From the NCBI GenBank assembly GCA_900540635.1, contig UQGU01000001.1, forward strand, positions 62,001 through 126,000: a stretch of 64,000 nt of DNA, read 5' to 3'. The DNA comes from an uncultured Eubacteriales bacterium (lineage in GTDB: Bacteria > Bacillota > Clostridia > Oscillospirales > Oscillospiraceae). This document shows positions 32,508 to 41,297 of this stretch, in pieces (position 1 is the stretch's first letter; every line of letters starts with the position of its first letter). The position numbers and the translations under genes were made by a program. The notes beneath the pieces were generated by a model. That model did no database searches, was not told where the DNA came from, and was given only the letters and a program-made list of their open reading frames with translations.

Positions 32508-33386
32508 TCAGGAACGCTTTTCTGCTGCCTCCACAACGTGCTTCATCAGGACGGAGGTGGTGACACTTCCAACACCGCCGGGGACAGGGGTAATGGCATC
32601 CACAATGGGCTCCACCTCGGAGAAACAGGCGTCGCCCGCAATGCCGCCCAGACCGCCCTTGGCATTGGGCTTGTTGGCGTCCCAGTTGATGGAAACATCG
32701 ATGACCACCTGGCCGGGCCGGACATAATCCTTGGTCAGGGAGTTCAGCACACCGGCGGCGGAGACGATGATGTCCGCATTTTTGCAGATTTCAGCGGTAT
32801 TGACGGTCTTGGTATGGCAGACGGTGACGGTGGCATTCTTGCCCATGAGCATCATGGCTGCGGGCTTGCCCACCACCAGGCTGCGGCCGATGACAACGGC
32901 ATTCTTGCCCTTGCAGTCGATGCCGTAGTAGTCCAGGATCTCCATGCAGGCGGCGGGGGTGCAGGGGGCATAGCCCAGGTCCAGGCCCTCGAACACACCG
33001 GCATTGGACATATGGGTCATGCAGTCCACATCCTTCTTGGGATCAAGCCGGTTGCAGATCTCGTTCTGGTCCGCCTTCAGGTGTTTGGGCAGGGGCCGGA
33101 ACATGAGCACGCCGTGGATGGAATCGTCGGCGTTGACCTGATCGATGACGGCCAGGACATCCTCCTTGGTCGCGTCCTCAGGCAGTTCGAACTTCTTGAC
33201 CTCCACGCCCACCAGCTCGGCCCGCTTCACAGCGCCCTTTTCATAGCTCAGGTCGCTGGGGTTGGCGCCCACACGGATAATGCCCAGGGTGGGGACGGTG
33301 CCCTTCTCGCGCAGGGCGGCGGTACGGGTCTGCAGGGATGCATTCAGTGCATCGGTAACTTCTTTGCCAAGTAACAGTTTTGCCAT
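32508..33386 (-). CDS. folD: Bifunctional methylene-THF dehydrogenase/methenyl-THF cyclohydrolase
   Basis: The cytoplasmic enzyme has 292 residues and FolD signatures: the catalytic Tyr-Lys region (SYEKGAVK, about 48-55), DVDCMTHMSNAG, and the nucleotide-binding VVIGRSLVVGKPAA. It interconverts 5,10-methylene-, methenyl- and 10-formyl-THF with NAD(P). It lies between fchA and focA in the one-carbon operon, so cyclohydrolase activity is partly shared with FchA. Confidence 0.93.
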   Translation of the reverse strand: MAKLLLGKEVTDALNASLQTRTAALREKGTVPTLGIIRVGANPSDLSYEKGAVKRAELVGVEVKKFELPEDATKEDVLAVIDQVNADDSIHGVLMFRPLPKHLKADQNEICNRLDPKKDVDCMTHMSNAGVFEGLDLGYAPCTPAACMEILDYYGIDCKGKNAVVIGRSLVVGKPAAMMLMGKNATVTVCHTKTVNTAEICKNADIIVSAAGVLNSLTKDYVRPGQVVIDVSINWDANKPNAKGGLGGIAGDACFSEVEPIVDAITPVPGGVGSVTTSVLMKHVVEAAEKRS

Positions 33387-33412
33387 AGGGAATTCCTCCT
33401 AAGTAAGATTCT

Positions 33413-34033
33413 TTATTGACCGAAGAGCGATTTGACGCTACCAAAGATTTCATCCGCCTTGGGGACATAGGCATTCAGCATACCGTTGGCCTTGTCGTTC
33501 ATGGCCTGGGCGGTCTCCCGGTTTTTCAGGCTCTTGGTATTGATGAACACATTCAGCGACGCAGCCTGGAGCGCTGCCTTGCAGCACACGGCGGCGCAGC
33601 CGGCATCGGACACAGCCAGACGGCTGCCCTTGGCGGCGAAAACGGCAACGCAATCCAGGGCCTGGCAGCACAGCTCCATGATGTGCATGGGCACGGCGCA
33701 GGCGGTGACGGTGGCCTCCTCCAGGATGGCGTCCCGGTTGGGGTCGTCCTTGGGAATGCCGTATGCCTTGGCCAGGGGCACGAAGCCCTTGTCGTCGGCC
33801 TCCACCTGGTCCAAAAGCTCCTTCTGCAGTTCGTCACAGCGCTTTTTCAGGGCGATGATCTCCTCCTGCACATCGGCATACTTCTTCTTGCCCAGGGTGA
33901 GGGAGCCCACCATGTTGCCAAGGGCCGTGCCGATGGCGCCCACCAGGGCAGCAGCGCCGCCGCCGCCGGGGGCCGGGGCATCGGAGGCCAGGACCTCCAC
34001 AAATTTCCGGCAGGATTCCATTGTCATATCCAT
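33413..34033 (-). CDS. fchA: Formiminotetrahydrofolate cyclodeaminase / methenyl-THF cyclohydrolase
   Basis: The 206-residue all-helical protein carries the family signature APAPGGGGAAALVGAIGTAL near the N-terminus. In anaerobic Firmicutes this family acts as formimino-THF cyclodeaminase or as methenyl-THF cyclohydrolase in C1 metabolism. The ATG at 34033 follows AAAGGAG. It is separated from fhs by a 255-base gap that holds the long-hairpin RNA and a terminator-like stem, so expression relative to fhs may be reduced or separately controlled. Confidence 0.9.
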   Translation of the reverse strand: MDMTMESCRKFVEVLASDAPAPGGGGAAALVGAIGTALGNMVGSLTLGKKKYADVQEEIIALKKRCDELQKELLDQVEADDKGFVPLAKAYGIPKDDPNRDAILEEATVTACAVPMHIMELCCQALDCVAVFAAKGSRLAVSDAGCAAVCCKAALQAASLNVFINTKSLKNRETAQAMNDKANGMLNAYVPKADEIFGSVKSLFGQ

Positions 34034-34079
34034 AAGGGAATTCTCCTTTGTTGTTAATAAATCGAAAATACCGCAATGT

Positions 34080-34107
34080 AAGAAAACGCAGGCGCAATTC
34101 GCCCACG
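34080..34107 (-). terminator. Intrinsic terminator after the hairpin RNA, copy B
   Basis: On the minus strand CGTGGGCG and CGCCTGCG form an eight-pair stem with two wobbles around AATTG, followed by TTTTCTT. It lies about 12 bases after the end of the conserved RNA. Confidence 0.6.
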
Positions 34108-34119
34108 CTGGAATACACG

Positions 34120-34286
34120 AAGGAAGCTCTGGCCGGATCGGCAAGCGCTGACAGCGAGAGATTTTTCATCGGGTGAAGGTCCCCAAAGCGGAGGAATACT
34201 TTGTGTATCTCCCGCTTTGGGAACCGCACAGCCGGTGGAAAAGATCCGCTGCTCAGCCGCAGGCGATCAAGTCAGAGTTTCCGCAG
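34120..34286 (-). ncRNA. Long-hairpin RNA candidate, copy B
   Basis: On the minus strand the element runs from CTGCGGAAACTC to AGAGCTTCC, whose ends pair (GGAAaCTCTG with CAGAGcTTCC). Inside, GATCG/CGATC and GCTGAgCAGCG/CGCTGTCAGC continue the hairpin. The centre is GGTTCCCAAAGCGG/CCGCTTTGGGGACC capped by GGGAGATACAC...GTATTCC. Copy A at 55423-55588 shares the outer helices and cap, while the centre has other bases that still pair. It starts three bases after the fhs stop and has a terminator behind it. The general shape (long hairpin with internal loops) recalls 6S RNA, but I cannot confirm that. Confidence 0.5.
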
Positions 34287-34288
34287 AA

Positions 34289-35965
34289 TTAGAACAGGCC
34301 GGAGATCTTGCCGTCCTCGTCCACGTCGATGCGCTCGGCGGCGGGGACCTTGGGCAGGCCGGGCATGGTCATGATCTCACCGGTCAGGGCAACCAGGAAG
34401 CCTGCACCGGCAGAGACCTTCACGTTGCGCACGGTCACGGTGAAGCCGGTGGGTGCGCCCAGCTTGGTCTGGTCGTCAGAGAAGGAATACTGGGTCTTGG
34501 CCATGCAGATGGGCATCTTGTCGTAGCCCAGCTCGGTCAGGGTCTTGATCTGCTTCTCGGCATTGGCAGTGAAGGTCACGCCGTCGCCATGGTAGATCTT
34601 CTTGACAATGGCCTCGATCTTGTCCTTGATGGGAGCATCCACATCATAGCTGAAGGTGAAGTCATTGGGCTGCTCGCACAGGCGGATGACCTCCTTGCCC
34701 AGCTCGATGCCGCCTTCGCCGCCCTTGCCCCAAACCTCGGACAGAGCAACGTTGACACCCAGAGCCTTGCACTTCTCCTCAACCAACTTCAGCTCGGCCT
34801 CGGTATCCTGGGGGAAGCGGTTGATGGCAACCACGCAGGGCAGCTTGTAAACCTTGGTGATGTTCTCCACGTGCCGCAGCAGGTTGGGCAGGCCCTTCTC
34901 CAGAGCCTCCAGGTTCTCCTTGCCGGTCTCGGCCTTGGGAACGCCGCCGTTGTACTTGAGGGCGCGGACGGTGGCAACCAGCACCACGCAGCTGGGCTTC
35001 AGGCCAGCCATACGGCACTTGATGTCCAGGAACTTCTCAGCGCCCAGGTCAGCACCGAAGCCAGCCTCAGTGACGGTGTAGTCAGACAGCTTCAGAGCGA
35101 TCTTGGTCGCGGTGACGGAGTTGCAGCCGTGGGCAATGTTGGCGAAGGGGCCGCCGTGGACGAATGCGGGGGTGTGCTCCAGGGTCTGGACCAGGTTGGG
35201 CTTCAGAGCGTCCTTCAGCAGGGCAGCCATAGCGCCCTGGGCGTTCAGGTCACCGGCGGTGACGGGCTTGCCGTCCCGGGTGTAGGCAACCACCAGGCGG
35301 GCCAGTCTTGCCTTCAGATCGTTAATGTCGGAAGCCAGGCACAGCACGGCCATGACCTCGGAGGCGACGGTGATGTCGTAGCCGTCCTCACGGGGCATAC
35401 CGTTGGTCTTGCCGCCCAGGCCGTCCACCACGAAGCGGAGCTGCCGGTCGTTCATGTCCACGCAGCGGCGCCATACGATCTGGCGGGGGTCGATATTCAG
35501 GGCGTTGCCCTGGTAAATGTGGTTATCCAGCATGGCGGCCAGCAGGTTGTTGGCTGCGCCGATGGCGTGGAAGTCACCGGTAAAGTGCAGGTTGATGTCC
35601 TCCATGGGGACAACCTGAGCGTAGCCGCCGCCGGCAGCGCCGCCCTTAACGCCAAACACAGGTCCCAGAGAGGGCTCACGCAGGGCAACCAGAACGTTCT
35701 TGCCCAGCTTGCGCATACCGTCGGCCAGACCGACGGTGGTGGTGGTCTTGCCTTCGCCGGCAGGGGTGGGGTTGATGGCGGTGACCAGGATCAGCTTGCC
35801 ATTGGGCTTGTCAGCCATGTCCTTGAGGATCTTGTAGTCCACCTTTGCCTTGTACTTGCCGTACTGCTCCAGGTACTTCTCGTCCACACCGGCGGTCTTT
35901 GCGATCTCGGTAATGGGCTCCATGACGGTTTCCTGTGCGATTTCGATGTCAGTTTTGAATGCCAT
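34289..35965 (-). CDS. fhs: Formate-tetrahydrofolate ligase
   Basis: This ligase of 558 residues shows the P-loop [17 protein letters not shown] near residue 65 and sequence typical of the family along its full length. It activates formate with ATP onto tetrahydrofolate, the entry step of the methyl branch and of formate assimilation for purines. ATG at 35965 lies ten bases after AAGGAG. First gene of the fhs-fchA-folD-focA operon; it has its own consensus promoter and a structured leader. Confidence 0.95.
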   Translation of the reverse strand: MAFKTDIEIAQETVMEPITEIAKTAGVDEKYLEQYGKYKAKVDYKILKDMADKPNGKLILVTAINPTPAGEGKTTTTVGLADGMRKLGKNVLVALREPSLGPVFGVKGGAAGGGYAQVVPMEDINLHFTGDFHAIGAANNLLAAMLDNHIYQGNALNIDPRQIVWRRCVDMNDRQLRFVVDGLGGKTNGMPREDGYDITVASEVMAVLCLASDINDLKARLARLVVAYTRDGKPVTAGDLNAQGAMAALLKDALKPNLVQTLEHTPAFVHGGPFANIAHGCNSVTATKIALKLSDYTVTEAGFGADLGAEKFLDIKCRMAGLKPSCVVLVATVRALKYNGGVPKAETGKENLEALEKGLPNLLRHVENITKVYKLPCVVAINRFPQDTEAELKLVEEKCKALGVNVALSEVWGKGGEGGIELGKEVIRLCEQPNDFTFSYDVDAPIKDKIEAIVKKIYHGDGVTFTANAEKQIKTLTELGYDKMPICMAKTQYSFSDDQTKLGAPTGFTVTVRNVKVSAGAGFLVALTGEIMTMPGLPKVPAAERIDVDEDGKISGLF

Positions 35966-36126
35966 AGTTATCAATCTCCTTGTATTGTGTAATCGGCTCC
36001 CTTGCCGTGAGTTTGGCTCGGGTGCATACAGGACTTATGCGGGTCACCGTGAGTCTGGGTCGCCGCACGTTTCTATCGGTACTTTCGTACCGATAGAAGA
36101 ATACCACTTTTCCAAACCGCTGTCAA
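35966..36126 (-). promoter_or_regulatory. Promoter, palindromic operator and structured leader of fhs
   Basis: On the minus strand TTGACA (36121-36126), 17 bases, TATTCT (36098-36103). A perfect 12-bp palindrome TTCTATCGGTAC-tttc-GTACCGATAGAA (about 36070-36097) starts next to the -10 and covers the start point. The following leader of about 100 nt contains GCATA-agtcctg-TATGC and two ACTCACGG words and could fold. I do not recognise it as a ZTP or THF riboswitch; a repressor operator plus an unclassified leader is the most that can be said. Confidence 0.6.
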
Positions 36127-36256
36127 TAGCCCCCGGGAAAATTCATAATTTATGACAATTTTAACAAAGCAAAAGGAAGGAATCGCGTCTGAAGTTGTGC
36201 AAAATTTCATGCGTTTTTTATCGATAGAAACGTCCAAAAAGCTTTCTTCGGGGCGG

Positions 36257-37561
36257 TCAGGGCGACAGGCTGCCGATCTGACCTATGGCGTACAGCGGCA
36301 GATTCACAAGGCCGTCCTCTTTCCTGTAGTCTGCCATGGAAGTACGGATCGCAAGCTCCGGCGAGAACTTTTCCCGGTAGGTTTTCAGGCTTTTGGCCCT
36401 CAGATTCGTCTCTGCCTTGACTTCCAGGGGCATCACCCGTCCACCCGTATCGACCACAAAATTCACCTCGCAGCTGCCTCTGTCATTGGTGTAGTAGCAC
36501 AGCTCCAGGTCTGCAAGGGTTTTCAGCTGCTGACAAACATATTGCTCCGTGAGTGCCCCCTTAAACTCCACAAAAAGGGCATTGCCATCCAGAAGTGTGC
36601 GCTGGTGCAGCCCCGTCATGCAGCCCAAAAGCCCAACATCCAGCACAAACAGCTTAAAGGCCTTCATGTCCTCATAGGCCCGCAGCGGAATTCCGGGGGC
36701 ATTGACACGGCTGACCCTGTGGACAAGTCCGCAGTCGCTGAGCCACAGCAGCGCCGTCTCGTAATCCTTCGCCCGCGCCCCCTCCCGGACAAGCCCATAG
36801 ATGAATTTTTTGTTCTCCTTTGCCAGCTGTGCGGGGATACTGTTCCACAGCATCCGCAGTCTGGGAACTACCTCATTGGGTGCGTGCTTTGAAAAATCCT
36901 GCTCGTAGGCCGCAAGGATTCGTTTCTGGATCTGCCGGACCTCATTGAAATCCTGATTTTCCGCAAAGCTTTCCACGGCCTCAGGCATGCCGCCTACAAA
37001 ATAATACTGCTTCAGCGCATCAGCATAGGTTTCCCGGAAGCTTGTGATCATCGAAAAATCCTGCTGATCCAGCAGCTCAGAAAACTGCTTCTTCCCGATT
37101 GCCATTAAGAACTCCTGAAAGGACAAAGGATACAGCTTTAAAAAATCCACCTTGCCCACCGGGAAGGATGTTCCCCGATGCAGCGCGATCCCCAGCAGGG
37201 AACCGGCGCACACGATGTGGTACTGCGGTGCGTCTTCACAAAAATATTTCAACGCGGCCAGCGCCCTGGGGACCTCCTGCACCTCATCAAAGATCAGCAG
37301 TGCATTTTCCGGGTCAATTTTCCGGCCTGCGTACAGCTCCAGCCCCAGGACCAGGCGCTTTGTATCCAGATCCGAAGCAAACAGCTCTGCCATTCTGGCA
37401 TTGGAATCAAAATTGATATACACGGTATCCCCATAGGCCTGTCTGCCGAATTCCTTCATCAGCCAGGTCTTGCCCACCTGGCGGGCTCCCTCAATGATCA
37501 GGGGCTTACGACGTCTGCTCTGCTTCCAGGCAAGCAGGTTTTCCATAGCCATTCGGTACAT
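36257..37561 (-). CDS. AAA ATPase with DUF4143 domain (1)
   Basis: The protein has 434 residues, with an N-terminal AAA_14 domain (Walker A GARQVGKTW, Walker B LLIFDEVQE) and a C-terminal DUF4143 domain with a nuclease-like fold. These proteins are very common single genes in gut Firmicutes and archaea; their role is unknown. The ATG at 37561 is six bases after GGAGG. It is monocistronic with its own promoter. A relative lies at 59765-60991. Confidence 0.88.
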   Translation of the reverse strand: MYRMAMENLLAWKQSRRRKPLIIEGARQVGKTWLMKEFGRQAYGDTVYINFDSNARMAELFASDLDTKRLVLGLELYAGRKIDPENALLIFDEVQEVPRALAALKYFCEDAPQYHIVCAGSLLGIALHRGTSFPVGKVDFLKLYPLSFQEFLMAIGKKQFSELLDQQDFSMITSFRETYADALKQYYFVGGMPEAVESFAENQDFNEVRQIQKRILAAYEQDFSKHAPNEVVPRLRMLWNSIPAQLAKENKKFIYGLVREGARAKDYETALLWLSDCGLVHRVSRVNAPGIPLRAYEDMKAFKLFVLDVGLLGCMTGLHQRTLLDGNALFVEFKGALTEQYVCQQLKTLADLELCYYTNDRGSCEVNFVVDTGGRVMPLEVKAETNLRAKSLKTYREKFSPELAIRTSMADYRKEDGLVNLPLYAIGQIGSLSP

Positions 37562-37592
37562 ATTGCGCCTCCAGTTCCGTATTTCCGAAGGT

Positions 37593-37621
37593 ATCATAGC
37601 ACAGAATTGCAAAAATTACAA
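37593..37621 (-). promoter_or_regulatory. Promoter of DUF4143 ATPase 1
   Basis: On the minus strand TTGTAA (37616-37621), 17 bases, TATGAT (37593-37598). Confidence 0.55.
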
Positions 37622-37672
37622 CGTAATTCTGTCGATATACTACGCTTTTTACAACGAGTTTTTGTCACATTG

Positions 37673-37741
37673 TACCGCTGCGGCGGTCCCCCTTGCCCGG
37701 CGGGGAAGGCTAAAGCCCCCCAGGGTGGACCTGGGGGGCTT
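37673..37741. repeat. Solo hairpin-repeat end and terminator of the two-component operon
   Basis: ACCGCTGCGGCGGT followed by CCCCCTTGCCCG-gcggggaagg matches the right end of the repeat at 1003-1196. Next comes AAGCCCCCCAGG/CCTGGGGGGCTT (37711-37741), a strong stem that would end the response-regulator transcript arriving on the minus strand. Confidence 0.6.
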
Positions 37742-37744
37742 GGG

Positions 37745-38476
37745 TCAGCGCAGGAGGGCGGTTTGCAGGTAGGCATAGTAGGCGGACCGGGCACTCTGGA
37801 TATAGATGCGGCTGATGGGGATCTGTTCATCGGTACAGAGCAGGAAGCTTCGGGCATTGAGGCCTGCCACATGGCGCAGATTCACCGCAAAGCTCACGTG
37901 GCACCGGCACAGGGTGCCGCTCTGGAGCTGGGCGAGGATCTCGCTGAGCTTCTGGCGGGTGCGGATGGTGTGGCCGGAGAGCAGATGCAGATAGGTGATA
38001 TGGTCCTTCCGCTCCAGGTAGACGATGCCGGAAAGCCGAAGCTGCAGGGGCACCCTGTTGGACAGGACGGTCAGGGTCTCCTCCCGGGCGCTGTCGAGAA
38101 CGGATGCGGCCCGAAGCAGAAATTTTGGAAGCTGATTTTCCAGCTGCTCCTTCAAAACCATGCCCAGGTGGGGCACATCGTAAACATCGCTGACATACTG
38201 GGGGTAGCCGCTGACAAAGATGATCTGGCACTCGGGGAATTTTTCGACGATGCTCCGGGCCAGGGAGATGCCGTTGTCCTGCTTCAGCACAATGTCCAGC
38301 ACCGCAATGTGGAGCTGCACCGAGGAGTCCGGCAGGGCCTCCGCTCCGGCGGCGCAGTGGAAGACGGCGTTGTATTGGGGCAGCAGCGTCTTTTTGCACA
38401 GGGCCAGCAGCCGGTCCAGGACCAGGGGTTCGTCGTCGCACAGAAGAACGTTCCATTCCTGCTGCTTATTGGGCAT
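37745..38476 (-). CDS. LytTR-family response regulator (AgrA-like)
   Basis: This 243-residue protein has an N-terminal receiver domain (DDEP acidic pair near residue 14, LDIVLKQDNG phosphorylation region with D60-64) and a C-terminal LytTR DNA-binding domain (about 140-240). It overlaps the upstream histidine-kinase gene by 11 bases. LytTR proteins bind direct repeats about two helical turns apart; such a pair lies in the intergenic region upstream of the kinase gene at 39911-39941, before the LRR/kinase/PP2C operon. Confidence 0.9.
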   Translation of the reverse strand: MPNKQQEWNVLLCDDEPLVLDRLLALCKKTLLPQYNAVFHCAAGAEALPDSSVQLHIAVLDIVLKQDNGISLARSIVEKFPECQIIFVSGYPQYVSDVYDVPHLGMVLKEQLENQLPKFLLRAASVLDSAREETLTVLSNRVPLQLRLSGIVYLERKDHITYLHLLSGHTIRTRQKLSEILAQLQSGTLCRCHVSFAVNLRHVAGLNARSFLLCTDEQIPISRIYIQSARSAYYAYLQTALLR

Positions 38477-39809
38477 TGGCAGTCTCTCCTTCCTGCTTTT
38501 CCGGCAGCGGGAGACACAGGTCCGTGCGGAAGCAGCCGTCCTGATATTCGGTCTTCAGGGTGCCGTGGTATTTGGAGGCGATGGTATTCAGGATGCCCAG
38601 GCCCAGGCCGTGGGCACGCAGGGGGTTGTTTTCCTGCTTGCGGGCAGGCTTCCTGGCGGGGTTGGCGCAGGAGATCATCAGGCAGTTTCCCCGGACCATG
38701 GCCTGAAGCTCAATCGTCTTCTGCTGCGCGCCGCTTTCCAGCACGCCCTGGATGCTGTTGTCCAGCAGGTTGGAAAAAATGCTGCACAGCTGGGCGTTTT
38801 CCACAGGCAGCTCCGGCGGGAGCTCCGTATTGATGCTCAGCCGAATGTCCTTCTCCCGGCAGAGGCGGGCCTTGTCGGAGAGCACCGCATCCACCATCAG
38901 ATTGCTGCTGAACCGGGGGCCTACCCGGGAGCCAAGGCTATGCTGCACCTGGCCCAGCTGCTGGCGGGCCAGTCCGGTTTCGCCGGAATCCATCAGCTGG
39001 TAGGCGGCCTGGAGCTGGTTGTTGAGGTCGTGGCGGATCTGGTTCACCGTGAGGATGCTCTCCTGCAATTGCCGGTAGTAATCGGTCTGCACGTCCAGCT
39101 GCTCGTTGGCCATGCGCACCTGCTGGCGCAGCTCCTCGCTCTGCTGGACCTTCCACATGCCGAAGACGAACACCGCGTCCGCGACGATGGACAGCAGCAC
39201 CCCAAAGGCATAGGTCTGCCGGATGCCGCCGATGCCGCCTACATAGGAAATGAGCCTGTTGATCACGTTCATGAGAATGATCTGGCTGACGGGGATGGGC
39301 AGGAAAAACAGAAGCTTGGGGGAGAGATGCCACCGGGGAAGCACCTCTGTCACAAAGCGGTAATAGCCAAGGCAGACCGGGACGAAAAGCAGCTGGCACA
39401 GAAAGGTCATAATGGCGTTGCCGAAGGAATCCTTCCGGTCCAGCAGAACCTCCGGGGGGATCTGGAGCTTCTCGGCAATGGGAAAGGTGACGAGGCTGCC
39501 CACAAACATAATGGCGATGGTGGAGGCGAACAGCCCCAGAGAAGTAACCGCGCCCCCGATTTTATGCCCCCTGGGGGCGATGCAGAAGACATAGACCAGA
39601 CTGCCGGCGACGGTAGCGGCATCCAGCACGGCGGAGGGGGCCGGGAGCAGATAGTTATTGACCGCCCAGATCCCGAGAAACAAAAGCGCCGACACCCATA
39701 CATGCACCCAGGGGTGCTTCGGCTTTATCAGGCGTACGATGGTACCGAACAAAAGCAGATTGCCCAGCAGGATACCCAAACAGTTGCAAAGCACGATCAG
39801 AGGATACAT
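38466..39809 (-). CDS. GHKL sensor histidine kinase (AgrC-like)
   Basis: This 447-residue protein has six to seven N-terminal membrane segments (about 1-200), a coiled linker and a C-terminal kinase domain with the phospho-acceptor H in IRHDLNNQLQAA and an N box with SNLLDNSI and G box HGLGLGIL. This is the AgrC/GHKL pattern, often sensing peptides. No AgrD-like peptide gene or AgrB protease was found next to it. The cognate regulator overlaps its 3' end. Confidence 0.9.
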   Translation of the reverse strand: MYPLIVLCNCLGILLGNLLLFGTIVRLIKPKHPWVHVWVSALLFLGIWAVNNYLLPAPSAVLDAATVAGSLVYVFCIAPRGHKIGGAVTSLGLFASTIAIMFVGSLVTFPIAEKLQIPPEVLLDRKDSFGNAIMTFLCQLLFVPVCLGYYRFVTEVLPRWHLSPKLLFFLPIPVSQIILMNVINRLISYVGGIGGIRQTYAFGVLLSIVADAVFVFGMWKVQQSEELRQQVRMANEQLDVQTDYYRQLQESILTVNQIRHDLNNQLQAAYQLMDSGETGLARQQLGQVQHSLGSRVGPRFSSNLMVDAVLSDKARLCREKDIRLSINTELPPELPVENAQLCSIFSNLLDNSIQGVLESGAQQKTIELQAMVRGNCLMISCANPARKPARKQENNPLRAHGLGLGILNTIASKYHGTLKTEYQDGCFRTDLCLPLPEKQEGETANAQ

Positions 39810-39910
39810 TGCTGACCTCCCGAAGACTTTCTGATGCTTCCATTATACATGAGACCGCCCGGAAAGCAAGGAGAACAGGGACAAAAGCTTCGTTTTTGGC
39901 AACGAAACGC

Positions 39911-39971
39911 CATAGTTGGCACCATAACGTCATAACTGGCAGATGATGGAAAAGGGGCTGGGTGGTATAAT
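39911..39971 (+). promoter_or_regulatory. Promoter of the LRR/kinase/PP2C operon with LytTR-style direct repeats
   Basis: CATAGTTGGCA (39911-39921) and CATAACTGGCA (39931-39941) are direct repeats 20 bases apart, start to start. TATAAT follows at 39966-39971 with an extended TGG before it and no good -35. This is an activator-dependent layout, and a LytTR regulator is encoded divergently next door. Confidence 0.6.
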
Positions 39972-40017
39972 AGCCCTAAGAAGATACCCCCTTGCGGCGG
40001 GGACAGGAGGAGAAATC

Positions 40018-41238
40018 ATGACCACAGCAGAAGTTCTGGAAACCATCAAGCGGGAGTACGGCGAATCGGCTCTGCGGGACGGGAAGCGGCTGCAGGGGCT
40101 CTTTGCCGACTGCTCCCGGGGGCAGATGCGGCCCCAGGCAAATGCTTTGCGCATCTTTCTGGAGTGCAGCGGCAATACGCGGATCTTGAACCTGCGCGCT
40201 GCTACCTATGAGACCCGGCAGCGGGAGCTCCATCGGCTGGTTCAGGAGATGGTGATTTCCTACAGTATGCAGGGAGTCATGGTGCAGGAGATTTGCGGAG
40301 CGTTTTGGCAAATCACCGTCGGTGGGGAGCTGCCACTGACCGCTGCGGAGTCGGAGCAAAAAACCGAACCGGCACCCCAGCCGGAAATCAGGCAGGTGCA
40401 GAAGCAGCTTGTATCCACGCTGGCCAGTCTGGAAAATGAAGAACGGACTCAGCTTCGGCAGGTGCAGCCCCCGGCACCAGACCCCATTGAGGCGGCCCGG
40501 CAGAAGGGCTTTGAAATTTCCCGGGAAGGTGTTTTGACAAAATATACCGGAAAAGAAACCGATGTGGTGATACCGGATTGCGTAAAGATAATCGGCGACG
40601 GCGCTTTTGATGCGAATTGGGATTTAAAGTCGGTCACAATTCCGGAAGGCGTCACAAAAATTGAGCAAAATGCGTTTTTCTTTTGCTCAGAGTTGGAAAC
40701 AGTCACTTTGCCGGAATCCTTGTCTAAAATTGGAGAGGATGCTTTTGGATGGTGCGACATGCTTGTGTTTCCAAAGCTTCCCTGCGAATTGAGCCTAAAA
40801 CACATTGGCACCGGCGCGTTCAGTAAATCCCATTTGCAAAAGGCTGTGTTGCCTGGGGCGCTTGACGAAGTAAATCTTTCGTGGCTGGCGCCGTTCCCGC
40901 CAAAAGTGGTTTCCATATCCGCTGGGACGCGGACTGTGAAGATTCAGGCTCTCCAGCGCGGCTGCTTTTTGGAAATTCCGGATACCGTCAACAGTATAGC
41001 AGTGACCGGTGACCTGGGTACAATGAGCAAGGTTGGGGAACGTATTGTGATTCTTGCCTCCGACCAATGGGTAAGCAGGCATAAAGTGTTCCTTATGCTG
41101 AACAAGAAGCTTTGCGTGACACCGTCTCTTCTGGCTCACACAAAGTATTACCGCAACGGCCGTTGGTCCGAAGAAGTATGGCAGAAATATGGCCATAGTT
41201 GCGGAATGCTTGGAATAACAGACAATAACCTTCCCTGA
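40018..41238 (+). CDS. BspA-type leucine-rich-repeat protein
   Basis: The 406-residue protein has an unassigned N-terminal helical domain (1-125), a Gln/Pro/Glu-rich linker (125-175) and LRR_5/BspA repeats (about 190-290, with VVIPDCVKIIGDGAFDANWD and SVTIPEGVTKIEQNAF). No signal peptide is present, so unlike most BspA proteins it seems cytoplasmic. The ATG at 40018 follows AGGAGG. It heads an operon with kinase, VWA and PP2C genes and may be a scaffold or substrate of that system. Confidence 0.8.
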   Translation: MTTAEVLETIKREYGESALRDGKRLQGLFADCSRGQMRPQANALRIFLECSGNTRILNLRAATYETRQRELHRLVQEMVISYSMQGVMVQEICGAFWQITVGGELPLTAAESEQKTEPAPQPEIRQVQKQLVSTLASLENEERTQLRQVQPPAPDPIEAARQKGFEISREGVLTKYTGKETDVVIPDCVKIIGDGAFDANWDLKSVTIPEGVTKIEQNAFFFCSELETVTLPESLSKIGEDAFGWCDMLVFPKLPCELSLKHIGTGAFSKSHLQKAVLPGALDEVNLSWLAPFPPKVVSISAGTRTVKIQALQRGCFLEIPDTVNSIAVTGDLGTMSKVGERIVILASDQWVSRHKVFLMLNKKLCVTPSLLAHTKYYRNGRWSEEVWQKYGHSCGMLGITDNNLP

Positions 41239-41297
41239 TAAGAATCCCTACAGTATCCGGCAATAATCACAAAAGCAGAGAAAGAGGAGGAAAAGCA

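Noticed and set aside
35966..36097. ZTP or THF riboswitch upstream of fhs
   Set aside because: The conserved core sequences of these classes as I know them are not present. Reported only as an unclassified leader.
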